From: Neomoorella sulfitireducens | GTDB lineage: Bacteria; Bacillota; DSM-521; Neomoorellales; Neomoorellaceae | Direction: 5' to 3' | Assembly: GCF_024733845.1 (NCBI RefSeq) | Contig: NZ_JANRHG010000014.1 | Coordinates: forward strand, 1-64,000 | DNA length: 64,000 nt | Shown: positions 16,651-27,197 of the stretch, piece by piece | Position numbering within the stretch: the stretch's first letter is position 1 | Layout of the letters: each line of letters starts with the position of its first letter | The notes under the pieces: model-generated | What the model was told of the DNA's origin: nothing | The model's input: only the letters and a program-made list of their open reading frames with translations | Database searches by the model: none | Program-made: the position numbers and the translations under genes

Positions 16651-17756
16651 ACCTTTTCTGGTGTCGCTGCCAGTGTAAATAAGCGTGGATAAAAGGATCG
16701 ATCTGGCCATCCATAACCGCCTGGATGTTGCCTGTTTCCACCTCGGTACGGTGATCCTTGACCAGGCTGTAAGGGTGGAAGACGTAGGAACGAATCTGGT
16801 TTCCCCAGGCTATCTCCCGCTGTTCACCCCGGATCCGGGCCAGCTCCTCTTCCTGTTCCTGGCGTTTTAGCGCCGCCAGCTTGGCCTGGAGAATTTTCAT
16901 GGCGCTCAAGCGGTTGGCGTGCTGGGAACGTTCATTCTGGCAGGTAACAACTATGCCTGTGGGCAGGTGGGTAATGCGCACCGCTGAGTCCGTCTTGTTG
17001 ACGTACTGGCCACCGGCCCCCTGCGAGCGAAAGGTATCGATCTTTAAATCGTCGGGATTAATGATTACTTCCTCATCGGCCGTCACCTCGGGGATAACGT
17101 CCACGGAAGCAAAGGAAGTATGCCGGCGGCCGGCGGCGTCAAAGGGGGAAATGCGCACCAGGCGGTGGACGCCCTTTTCAGCCTGGAGGTAGCCATAGGC
17201 ATACTCGCCTTTAATGAGGATGGTGGCGTTTTTAATCCCGGCCTCTTCTCCTTCCAGGTAATCCAGGAGTTCTACCTGGTAACCGTGATCTTCGGCCCAA
17301 CGGCTGTACATCCTGAGGAGCATGGCGGCCCAGTCCTGGGATTCGGTGCCCCCGGCACCGGGATGCAGGGAGAGGATGGCATTGTGGCTGTCATAGCGGC
17401 CGTTCAAAAGGGTGGCCAGGAGTTCCTTTTCCACCTGGCTTTCTACGGCCGCCACTTCCCCGGCGATCTCTTCCTCCAGGGAAGTATCTTCTTCGGCTAC
17501 AGCCAGCTGCCAGAGTTCAAGGGCGTCCATATATTTCCTTTCCAGTTCCTGAAACCGGGCCAATTTTTCTTTAAGGAAATTAAGGCGTTTCCCTACGGCC
17601 TCGGCCCGTCCCCGGTCTTCCCAGAAGCCGGGGCTGAGCATCTCTTTTTCCAGGCGCTCTATTTCTATCGTTGCTGCTTCCAGGTCAAAGGGAAACCCTC
17701 AATTCTTCCAGCCGCCCGGCTAAATCCTCCAGGCGGCCTTTATAGTCCTGTAGCAT
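16649..17756 (-). CDS. prfB: Peptide chain release factor 2 (programmed +1 frameshift)
   Basis: Release factor 2, recognising UGA and UAA stops on the ribosome. The first frame starts at ATG 17756 (AGAGGTG upstream) and runs 23 codons to an in-frame TGA at 17685-17687. The surrounding AGGGTTTCCCTTTGACC is the classic shift site: an SD-like AGGG, then CTT TGA C, with +1 slippage onto GAC. The second frame continues to 16649. GAGGQYVNKTDSAVRI carries the GGQ peptide-release motif, and SPF (near residue 215) is the RF2 stop-recognition tripeptide. The frameshift gives RF2 autoregulation and is not a mutation. Confidence 0.95.
17685..17700 (-). promoter_or_regulatory. prfB recoding site
   Basis: On the minus strand, GAGGGTTTCCCTTTGA contains an SD-like AGGG, the slippery CTT codon and the in-frame TGA, followed by C. 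This arrangement matches the conserved bacterial RF2 autoregulatory frameshift signal. Confidence 0.92.
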
Positions 17757-17804
17757 GGCTGATCACCTCTAGAAAACTATTTTTTGACGGTCTGGCTTTA
17801 ATTT

Positions 17805-17984
17805 GGAGCGAGCGACTTGGCCCGAGTGGTAAAGCGGTCGCAGGCTGTACCGGAGAGCGAGGGCGGGGCCGAGGACAGGATGTCCGAGGCCGGCCTCTGA
17901 GGCAAGGATGCCGAATAGGCCGGGAACCCCGCCCGAGCCGGAGGCTAAGCCTTAGGCCGCTCCACAAGGGCCACGGAGCGAGCG
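17805..17984. repeat. Palindromic MITE-like element between secA and prfB
   Basis: The spacer holds a GC-rich imperfect palindrome. The left side (TGGCCC near 17818, then GGGCGGGG near 17861) matches the inverted right side (CCCCGCCC near 17927, then GGGCCA near 17968). Near the centre are two similar small palindromes, GGACAGGATGTCC and GGCAAGGATGCC. The whole is flanked by a 10-base direct repeat, GGAGCGAGCG, at 17805-17814 and 17975-17984, resembling a target-site duplication. No coding sequence is visible in it. Confidence 0.6.
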
Positions 17985-18000
17985 AAAAAAAGCCAGCCCC

Positions 18001-20688
<2,688 letters not shown>

Positions 20689-20710
20689 TGCTGAAGTCAC
20701 CTCAATATAA

Positions 20711-20732
20711 AAGGAACCATGCCGGTTCCTTT
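20711..20732 (-). promoter_or_regulatory. Hairpin in the secA leader
   Basis: On the minus strand AAGGAACC and GGTTCCTT pair around a 5-base loop and are followed by TTATAT, between the secA promoter and its ribosome site. It resembles a weak attenuator. Confidence 0.4.
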
Positions 20733-20759
20733 CCGTAAAGGATAAACCTTATCGTTTAT

Positions 20760-20788
20760 ATTGTAACACGAATCGTTGCCCGGGGCAA
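20760..20788 (-). promoter_or_regulatory. secA promoter
   Basis: TTGCCC (20783-20788), a 17-base spacer and TACAAT (20760-20765) on the minus strand, about 75 bases before the secA start. The -35 overlaps a GC-rich stem (TGCCCGGGG 20777-20785 with CCCCGGGCA 20799-20807) that follows the upstream gene. Confidence 0.65.
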
Positions 20789-20816
20789 TTAAGGTTTACC
20801 CCGGGCATGGTAATTT

Positions 20817-21515
20817 TTATCTTTCTTGCCAGTGTTCAAAGGTAAAGTATTTGATGGCCTTCAGGACGGCCTCGGCGGCGGCCCGGCGTTCATCCCCTTT
20901 AATCAGGGATACACCGGCCAGATATTCATATCCTTCCCGTCTAACTAAAACAATAACACACACGGCGGCCCGGCGGTGGGCCACTTCCACCAGCGCCAGG
21001 TCCTCCAGGGCCAGTCGCCACTTGCCGAGGCTCGCCTTTTCAACGGCATTCAGGGTGGCTTCTGCCACCAGCCGGAGATGGTGCGACGGGAAGTTGGGGC
21101 CGCTGGCAAACCCCTGGTAAACATCTCCATCGGGCCTGCCGCCCAGTTCTACTGTTACCTCTGCTTCCAACCCCCTGGTAAACAAATTTATGCTCACAAC
21201 GCGCAGGGATATACCTGCGGCCCGGTAGGGGAGCCTTTCTTCAGCCACTTCTCCCGGCATTTCCCGCTCATCTACCTGGACTACACTTATTTTTTTGTGG
21301 TCTACGGTAACCCCCAGCTGGATAAGCAGGGCCGACTCCACGTCGCGGACGATTTGCTTGGGGCTACGATTGCTGCCAGCCATAATATGTATTTCACCGA
21401 TGCTGCCATCGGGAGCCGTTACCAGCCGCGCCCCCAGTACGTCTTTAATCTGGCAAATTACCCTTTCATAAGCAGCAACCTCCGTTACCTGTTTCTCCTC
21501 CGCCAAATCACTCAC
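20817..21515 (-). CDS. Conserved protein of unknown function
   Basis: Unrecognised soluble protein of 232 residues. Two similar alpha/beta halves seem present. The first (IGEIHIMAGSNRSPKQIVRD, then LLIQLGVTVDHKKISVVQ) looks like a strand-helix-strand unit; the second runs from LRVVSINLFTRGLEAEV to AEAVLKAIKYFTFE. No membrane segment, signal peptide or metal motif is visible. GTG start at 21515 behind AGGA. It lies between hpf and secA on the same strand, with its own hairpin downstream. No function is proposed. Confidence 0.6.
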   Translation of the reverse strand: MSDLAEEKQVTEVAAYERVICQIKDVLGARLVTAPDGSIGEIHIMAGSNRSPKQIVRDVESALLIQLGVTVDHKKISVVQVDEREMPGEVAEERLPYRAAGISLRVVSINLFTRGLEAEVTVELGGRPDGDVYQGFASGPNFPSHHLRLVAEATLNAVEKASLGKWRLALEDLALVEVAHRRAAVCVIVLVRREGYEYLAGVSLIKGDERRAAAEAVLKAIKYFTFEHWQER

Positions 21516-21647
21516 CTGTTCCTGTAATTTCTGGATCTATATTCGCCAGAGAAATAAAATTTCCTGCTAAAAAAGGTAAAAAAAGAGAGATATTGTTCGA
21601 TTTCGCCCAAAATCTCCCATAATCTCCAGGTTTCTTTTATTATTGTA

Positions 21648-22172
21648 TTAATATTCCGGCTCAATTAGGCCGTAGTTACCATCGCGGCGACGGTAAAGGA
21701 CGTTAACTTCCTCTGTTTCCGCATTGGAAAAGACAAAAAAGTTATGCCCCAGTAAATTCATTTGCAGGATGGCTTCTTCCACAGCCATGGGTTTGATGGG
21801 AAAGCGCTTGGTCCTTATTAATCTCGGTTCGGGAATGGCTTCTTCCGCGTTTTCGGCCGGCATTTCCTTTAAGGTGCCGTTCTTCAATTTCCTGGCCAGT
21901 TTTGTTTTATATTTTTCAATCTGCTTTTCCAGCTTTTCTACTACCAGGTCGACAGACCCGTACATGTCACCGGTGACCTCTTCTCCCCGCAGCAGGTAAC
22001 CGTTTAGGGGAATAGTTACTTCGACAACATGGGCGTCCCTGTTCACCGATAAATTAACCTGGACCTCATCCACTCCTTCCAGGTACCGCTCTATTTTGCC
22101 CAGTCTCTTTTCGATATACTGTTTTAAGGAGTCGGTTACCGGGAAATTTTTGCCGCGGATAATGATTTCCAT
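21648..22172 (-). CDS. hpf: Ribosome hibernation promoting factor, long form
   Basis: Long HPF (174 residues). The N-terminal 100 residues form the ribosome-binding domain (IIIRGKNFPVTDSLKQYIEKR, GDMYGSVDLVVEKLEKQI). The C-terminal 55 residues (RFPIKPMAVEEAILQMNLLG, then NVLYRRRDGNYGLIEP) form the dimerisation domain that joins two 70S ribosomes into 100S dimers in stationary phase. ATG start. It is on the same strand as secA, as in many Firmicutes. Confidence 0.95.
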   Translation of the reverse strand: MEIIIRGKNFPVTDSLKQYIEKRLGKIERYLEGVDEVQVNLSVNRDAHVVEVTIPLNGYLLRGEEVTGDMYGSVDLVVEKLEKQIEKYKTKLARKLKNGTLKEMPAENAEEAIPEPRLIRTKRFPIKPMAVEEAILQMNLLGHNFFVFSNAETEEVNVLYRRRDGNYGLIEPEY

Positions 22173-22250
22173 CCTCTACCAAACGCTCCTTTCTATACTT
22201 ATACATATTATTCCCTTCAGGAAAATAAATTCCTGCATCTGCCCTTAAAA

Positions 22251-22285
22251 TACCAGCAAGGCCCCGGTACAAACCGGGGCCTGGT
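22251..22285 (-). terminator. Terminator after the cold-shock gene
   Basis: AGGCCCCGG and CCGGGGCCT form a 9-base stem with a 5-base loop. On the minus strand it is followed, after a short gap, by TATTTT. Confidence 0.65.
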
Positions 22286-22288
22286 AGG

Positions 22289-22486
22289 CTACAGTTTAAT
22301 CACATTGGCTGCCTGGGGACCACGGGGGCCTTCGACAATGTCAAATTCCACCGTCTCTCCTTCAGCCAGGGTCTTAAAACCTTCACCCTGGATGGCGGAG
22401 AAGTGTACGAAGACGTCCTTGCCGTCTTCCTTTTCAATAAAACCGTAACCTTTCTCCGGGCTAAACCACTTAACCTTGCCCAACAT
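22289..22486 (-). CDS. Cold shock domain protein
   Basis: CspA-type nucleic-acid-binding protein (65 residues). [14 protein letters not shown] contains the RNP-1-like KGYGFI motif, and DVFVHFSAI contains the RNP-2-like VFVHF motif. It binds single-stranded RNA and acts as an RNA chaperone. The reading frame extends 38 codons upstream to 22600, but the family's short N-terminus fits ATG 22486. That ATG has AGGAGG 12 bases before it, somewhat far. The long leader is usual for cold-shock genes. Confidence 0.9.
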   Translation of the reverse strand: MLGKVKWFSPEKGYGFIEKEDGKDVFVHFSAIQGEGFKTLAEGETVEFDIVEGPRGPQAANVIKL

Positions 22487-22652
22487 CCTTTCAACATTCC
22501 TCCTAAAATATTCTCCCTTGAGGCCGGGAGCACCCTCAAGCAATTTCATCTTAACATGGTTATTGTTGACTGTCAAATTATCCTTGACCGCGTTTGCCAA
22601 TTTTTGGTTGTCGAAAACAGTTTTCGTAAGCCCTTCTGCCGGGCTCTGAAGC

Positions 22653-22713
22653 TGTGGATAAAGTGGATAACCTTGTTAATAAGTTGTAATCCCTGCCCTG
22701 CAACTGTGGATGG
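22653..22713 (+). promoter_or_regulatory. Cluster of DnaA-box-like sites
   Basis: TGTGGATAA (22653-22661) is a perfect DnaA box (inverse of TTATCCACA). It is followed at once by AGTGGATAA (22662-22670), one mismatch, and then by TGTGGATGG (22705-22713). The sites lie in the non-coding 22487-22775 stretch between comFC and the cold-shock gene, which otherwise shows nothing clear. Confidence 0.5.
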
Positions 22714-22775
22714 AAATGTGGAAGTCCTAAAATTTTGTCGATACCGGTATCCGCAATGGCTATTTTTGGTGAAAA

Positions 22776-23489
22776 TCAGGATAAATTTTCGATCCCCGTT
22801 GCCAGGGTAACTACGGCAACGCTGGCAGCACCGGCAGCCATCAGGGCGATGGTACAGGCGGCGGCCGTGGCCCCCGTGGTCAGTACATCATCTACCAGGA
22901 GCAGGTTGCGCCCTGTTATTTTAGCCGGCGCCGTTACCCGGAAAGCGCCGGCCAAATTGCGCCACCGCGACCTCCGGGTTAGGTTGACCTGGGGAGCTGT
23001 TTCCCGGATTCTGGCCATTACATCTCCATCTACCGGGAGATCCAGTTCCCGTCCCAGGGACAGGGCCAGGAGCCCTGCCTGGTTAAAGGCGCGGGCCCGC
23101 AGGCGGGCTCCGGTAAGGGGCACCGGGAGCACCAGGTCGGGACGTACCGGGCCCAGTTCCCTGACGACCACCCCGGCTAAAAGGCGACCCAAAGGTGCGG
23201 CCAGGGAACGGCGGCCCTGGTACTTGAAGGCCCAGATCATTTCTTTCATGATTCCGTGGTAGGGGCCCACCGCCCGGGCCTTCCGGAAAGGAGGCAATTC
23301 CTCCCGGCAGTGGCGGCAGATGACCTCCTTTGCCAGCAGCAGGAGGCGGCCGCAATAATGACAGGGATGGTATCGCTGCCGCCAGGCCTGGAGCTGGTCC
23401 CTGCAGGCGGTGCAAAAGTCACCGCCGGGAGACGGCCGGCCGCACCAGGCACAGGACCGTGGTTTGGGAAAAAGCCAGGAAAAAAGCAC
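22776..23489 (-). CDS. comFC: ComFC-family phosphoribosyltransferase-like protein
   Basis: ComF family protein (237 residues), involved in DNA uptake. The N-terminus has two zinc knuckles (CAWCGRPSPGGDFCTAC and CHYCGR...CRHC). The C-terminal phosphoribosyltransferase-type domain carries LLVDDVLTTGATAAAC. A frame extends upstream to 23720 but overlaps comFA and has low-quality sequence. GTG 23489 with AGGAGG six bases upstream, just after the comFA stop, is the start. Proteins of this family interact with ComFA during transformation. Confidence 0.88.
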   Translation of the reverse strand: MLFSWLFPKPRSCAWCGRPSPGGDFCTACRDQLQAWRQRYHPCHYCGRLLLLAKEVICRHCREELPPFRKARAVGPYHGIMKEMIWAFKYQGRRSLAAPLGRLLAGVVVRELGPVRPDLVLPVPLTGARLRARAFNQAGLLALSLGRELDLPVDGDVMARIRETAPQVNLTRRSRWRNLAGAFRVTAPAKITGRNLLLVDDVLTTGATAAACTIALMAAGAASVAVVTLATGIENLS

Positions 23490-23511
23490 AAAGCGCCTCC
23501 TATCATGTAGC

Positions 23512-25299
23512 CTAGACCGACAGGTATCCCCTCCGGCGGGCCAGGTTGTTAAACTCCTGGATCTGGTGGCAAGCCGCAACCATGGCCGGGCTAACCCGCC
23601 TGGCCAGAAACCAGACCTGGCCGGCGGGATGGTCCGGTGAACGACCGGCACGGCCGGCCATCTGGACCAGGGTATTGGTGGTAAAAACCATTTCTTCATC
23701 GGCGTACAAGACCAGGACATTAAGGCGCGGGATGGTAATTCCCCGCTCCATCACAGTAGTCGCCACCAGCACGGGAAACTCCCCCCGGCGAAAGGCGGCA
23801 ATTATTTCATCCCGCCGGGGATGGGCGGCATAACAGCCCTGAATCCAGGGCCTTTCAGGGGCCGGTCCCGGCCGCTCCTTTAAGAGCCAGGCGACAACTT
23901 CTTCTACCAGTTTAACTGCGGGAACAAAAATAATCATCCGGCTATTTCCCGCCAGGGTCAGGTCCAGGCAACCGGCCAGGCGGCGGGGAAGGGGCCCGGT
24001 TCCGGGACGGCTTAAAACCGGTTCCCGTATGATTTCCGGTACCGGCAGGGGATGGCCGTGGGGCCGGGCCGGCAGATAAATTACCTTTACCTGCCTGCGT
24101 TTCACCCGGGTAACCAGCCCTGGTGGCGGGGTAGCCGTTAAAAATAACACCTGTCCGCCTTCCCGGCGGGCCCGCGTTACAGCATAATAAAGCATGGGGT
24201 CTTCAGAAAGGGGATAAGCATCTACTTCGTCGAGGATTACCAGGTCAAAGCGACGATAAAAGCGCAAGGCTTGATGGGTAGTAGCCAGGATAATGTCGGC
24301 CTCGCCGAATTTTCCCGGGCTCCCGCCATAAAGGGCAAGAATACGCAACTCCGGCCAGATGGCCGCAAGGCGTTTCTCTAATTCCCTGATGATCTCCCGG
24401 CGAGGACAGGCATAAAGGACGGTCTTCCCAAGGCTCAGGGCAGCAGTAATAGTCCCGCAGGCCACCTCCGTCTTACCGGCACCGCAGGCGGCCCAGAGTA
24501 GACACTCTTTTCCCGCACCCTGGAAAACAAATTCTTCTGCTTCCCTGTAGGCATCCGCCTGGGCCCTGGTGAGGGTAAACTGGAGCCGGGGACGGACTTC
24601 CCGGCCGGGCTTTATCCCCGGCCACTGCGACGACCAGGAACTGGCATACAGGGGACGGCAGCGGCGGGCCTGGCCCATGGCAAGACAATTTTCGCAGATA
24701 AGGCAGTCCCCGCTTCCGCAGGTATTACAGGCAACCTTTAACAACCTGGAGGACTGGCCGCAGCGCCGGCAGCGGGGCTCGCCGTTGGGATCATAACCGA
24801 CCCCCGGCATGATACTTACCTCCCCCTCCAGGAAAAGCCAGTGTAACAGGTTCTCCAGGGGAGCAGTTACGCCCCTCTTATTTCCCGCCATGGCCAGCTC
24901 TATTTCTTCCCGCCAGAGAATGCGGCCGGCCAGGCTTTTTTGTACCAGGGCCAGCTCTGCTTGTGCCGGCGCCGGCAGGGGGGCGGGTAAATAATTAACC
25001 GGGATTGACCACGGGGGAAGGCCCAGCTTCAAACGCGCCCTGTTTATCCGGGCTGTAACCTCACGCCACCGGGGTTCCCCTTCTATATGTAGATATCGTT
25101 GCAACCATTCCCATAAAAAAGCCGCCGTACCCAGGGGTAGTGGCGGTGTAAGTAAGGTAAAGTGATGGTAGCCGTGCTGCTGCCAGAAAGTACGATCCAG
25201 GCCGGGGTTGTGGCTGAGCCCCAACCGCCCCGAGCGGGCGTTCCAGGTCGCGTATACATAACCACGCCAGCAAAAAATGGGGTTATAACTTGCTTCCAA
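23512..25299 (-). CDS. comFA: ComFA-like DNA helicase
   Basis: ComFA family superfamily-2 helicase (595 residues) that pulls single-stranded DNA into the cell during transformation. CRRCGQSSRLL...CNTCG...CLICENC near residue 175 forms the ComFA zinc-finger region. Walker A AACGAGKTEV is near 258, the DEAD-like box ILDEVD near 345 and LFLTATPP follows. The C-terminal QMAGRAGRSPDHP is motif VI. TTG start with GGAGGT upstream. The first 130 residues are an extra N-terminal domain not in the helicase core. It is followed by comFC. Confidence 0.88.
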   Translation of the reverse strand: MEASYNPIFCWRGYVYATWNARSGRLGLSHNPGLDRTFWQQHGYHHFTLLTPPLPLGTAAFLWEWLQRYLHIEGEPRWREVTARINRARLKLGLPPWSIPVNYLPAPLPAPAQAELALVQKSLAGRILWREEIELAMAGNKRGVTAPLENLLHWLFLEGEVSIMPGVGYDPNGEPRCRRCGQSSRLLKVACNTCGSGDCLICENCLAMGQARRCRPLYASSWSSQWPGIKPGREVRPRLQFTLTRAQADAYREAEEFVFQGAGKECLLWAACGAGKTEVACGTITAALSLGKTVLYACPRREIIRELEKRLAAIWPELRILALYGGSPGKFGEADIILATTHQALRFYRRFDLVILDEVDAYPLSEDPMLYYAVTRARREGGQVLFLTATPPPGLVTRVKRRQVKVIYLPARPHGHPLPVPEIIREPVLSRPGTGPLPRRLAGCLDLTLAGNSRMIIFVPAVKLVEEVVAWLLKERPGPAPERPWIQGCYAAHPRRDEIIAAFRRGEFPVLVATTVMERGITIPRLNVLVLYADEEMVFTTNTLVQMAGRAGRSPDHPAGQVWFLARRVSPAMVAACHQIQEFNNLARRRGYLSV

Positions 25300-25373
25300 C
25301 GTTATCTGACCTCCAGGTAATAACCCGAAGCGATTTTTTTAATAAACCCGTCGTAGCCCTTAAAAAATGCCGG

Positions 25374-26471
25374 TTATAACCTGGCCTCATTTACCCCGCC
25401 TTCGTCTTTAAGGAGCTGGTACGAGTACACGCTGTTGCGCCCCCCGGTTTTTGCCTGGTAGAGGGCCAGGTCGGCCCGGGCAACCAGCTCTTCCTTATTA
25501 AGCCCGTCTTCAGGCCAAACGGCTATACCGGTACTTACCGTCAGGCGTACAGGTGCCCCTTCTTTCGCCCCTTCTTTATTGAAGCTGTGCCCGGCTATGG
25601 CCTGGCGTATCCTTTCCGCTACCTGAAGGGCACCCCGGTATTCGGTGCCGGGCAAGATAATGGCGAATTCTTCGCCGCCAAAACGGGTGACAATGTCCTG
25701 TTCCCGGGTATGTTCTTTTAAGATTCCCGCCAGTTCCACCAGCACCTGGTTACCAATCATATGGCCGAAAGAATCATTAATTTCTTTGAAATAATCGATG
25801 TCGATCATTAAAATAGCCAGGTGCCGCATCTGGTACTGGGGACTTAACATGCTCTCAAGGTTCTGCTCAAAATAGCGATAATTAAAAAGCCCGGTCAGGT
25901 CGTCGGTGACGGCCATAAGTTCAGCTGCCGCCAGCTGGGTGAGGGAGTTTTTATATTCCCGCTGCCAGTGAGCCACCTCGGCCTGCAGGAAAGAAACCTT
26001 AAGGGCTTCAGCAAGCGTTTTAAGCCAGGTAAAAAAGCAAAAAGCTATTACCGCAAGCAAGCCGCCCAAGAAGGCCAGGTGACGATCGCTTAATGGCATC
26101 TCCTCCTTAATATACCAGTAAACTGCCAGAAAGAAGCCTGCCGCCAGTCCGGAGACGGCAACCTCCTTCTGGCCCAAGTAAAGGGGTACCAGGAGGGGTA
26201 AAAGCAATAAAAAAGGGAAATAAAGATCCCATGGCATGTTCCATGTAAACTGCCAGTTGCTTACCAGGAGAAGGTTAACACCTAAGAAAAAGAACTGCTC
26301 CCTGCGGTTTCTTAAAAAGTTTCCGGTTACAAGGACCAGGCTGTTGATTATACTCCAGCTTAAGCCCCACCAGACAGCCGGGCCGGGTAGACCTGCAAGG
26401 GTTAGAAGCAAACCTCCCGCCATCAGGGTTAAACCCGCCAGCCACCCCTCCCGGCTGTGCCCTTCGCCCAT
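25374..26471 (-). CDS. Membrane-bound diguanylate cyclase
   Basis: GGDEF protein of 365 residues. Five to six hydrophobic segments occupy residues 10-155. A short coiled-coil-like linker leads to the GGDEF domain (DDLTGLFNYRYFEQNL near 190). The active-site loop reads RFGGEEFAII, a functional GGEEF. REQD lies exactly five residues before it, the position of the inhibitory RxxD I-site. It should make cyclic di-GMP with product feedback. No ligand domain besides the membrane region is seen. ATG start. Confidence 0.9.
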   Translation of the reverse strand: MGEGHSREGWLAGLTLMAGGLLLTLAGLPGPAVWWGLSWSIINSLVLVTGNFLRNRREQFFFLGVNLLLVSNWQFTWNMPWDLYFPFLLLLPLLVPLYLGQKEVAVSGLAAGFFLAVYWYIKEEMPLSDRHLAFLGGLLAVIAFCFFTWLKTLAEALKVSFLQAEVAHWQREYKNSLTQLAAAELMAVTDDLTGLFNYRYFEQNLESMLSPQYQMRHLAILMIDIDYFKEINDSFGHMIGNQVLVELAGILKEHTREQDIVTRFGGEEFAIILPGTEYRGALQVAERIRQAIAGHSFNKEGAKEGAPVRLTVSTGIAVWPEDGLNKEELVARADLALYQAKTGGRNSVYSYQLLKDEGGVNEARL

Positions 26472-26542
26472 GAACCCGCTCTCCTTAAACTTAACTTAAA
26501 TTGTATATTTCGCCAAAAGGTTAATTTTTCCTTCCGTGTAAT

Positions 26543-26977
26543 TTATTTTTTTAAGACACGGCAAATCTTTTCCCAAGTAAAGCTAAAATCTTTTTCCCGG
26601 CGAATATCTAATAGATAAACCTGCCGGCCGTCGTCTCCAGCCGGAAACCGCCCTACCTCCATGACTTCCTCGTGGCTAAAAATCACCGGAAAAGAGGGAT
26701 AGGGATAAAAAAATTGGTGCAAGATAGCAACGGAGGCCCGTGCCCGGACGTCGATAATTATTACCAGCTTCCAGGGCACACCGTACCAGAAGCACCACCA
26801 CCAGAAACGGCGCAAGATACCTTCGAGAAAATTTTCCTGGTTACCCACCAGGAGGGCCAGGGTGGAATAGGTAAAGGTTAATTCTTTTTGCCGCCACCAG
26901 AACAAACTGTAGACTAAGACCAGCAACACGACTGTTGCCAGCAAGATTATCGGTGCCTGGTAACCCACGTCGCTCAC
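26543..26977 (-). CDS. Membrane-anchored protein of unknown function
   Basis: Unrecognised protein of 144 residues. One N-terminal membrane segment (APIILLATVVLLVLVYSLFWW) is followed by a tryptophan-rich stretch (RRFWWWCFWYGVPWKLVIIID) and a short soluble tail. GTG start with a weak ribosome site. It lies 71 bases upstream of the diguanylate cyclase gene on the same strand, so co-expression is possible. No homologous family is recognised. Confidence 0.5.
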   Translation of the reverse strand: MSDVGYQAPIILLATVVLLVLVYSLFWWRQKELTFTYSTLALLVGNQENFLEGILRRFWWWCFWYGVPWKLVIIIDVRARASVAILHQFFYPYPSFPVIFSHEEVMEVGRFPAGDDGRQVYLLDIRREKDFSFTWEKICRVLKK

Positions 26978-27032
26978 CCCTGCTCTATTTTATGCGGCAG
27001 GGGCAGCCTGGGGTGAAAAGGAGGTGAACTTA

Positions 27033-27197
27033 ATGCCGGCCGCCAGCGACGCCTGCCTGCGCTGCGGCGCTTCTTTAAGCTTAATGGAGCGCTTCGGCCT
27101 GGAAAATGCCGTAGAAGTTCCCGGTAAAGGGGCTTTATGTCCCACCTGTTACCGGGAACTTTCGGTCGAGGAATATGACAGGTACTTTAAAGCTTAA
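27033..27197 (+). CDS. 54-residue zinc-ribbon-like protein
   Basis: Short plus-strand gene. ATG at 27033 has an excellent ribosome site (AAGGAGGTGA, 6 bases). The product reads MPAASDACLRCGASLSL and later ALCPTCYREL, giving two CxxC pairs 25 residues apart that could bind one zinc. It ends RYFKA followed by TAA and overlaps the tail of the convergent phosphomutase gene by 11 bases. Nothing else is known about its role. Confidence 0.65.
   Translation: MPAASDACLRCGASLSLMERFGLENAVEVPGKGALCPTCYRELSVEEYDRYFKA

Noticed and set aside
17685-17687. Nonsense mutation in prfB
   Set aside because: It is the programmed UGA of RF2 with its conserved context.
17814-17860. tRNA-like look of the stretch GCCCGAGTGGTAAAGCGG
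   Set aside because: No acceptor stem, anticodon arm or T-loop pairs with it; it is better explained as one arm of the palindromic element.
23490-23720. N-terminal extension of ComFC
   Set aside because: It overlaps comFA in another frame; GTG 23489 follows AGGAGG.
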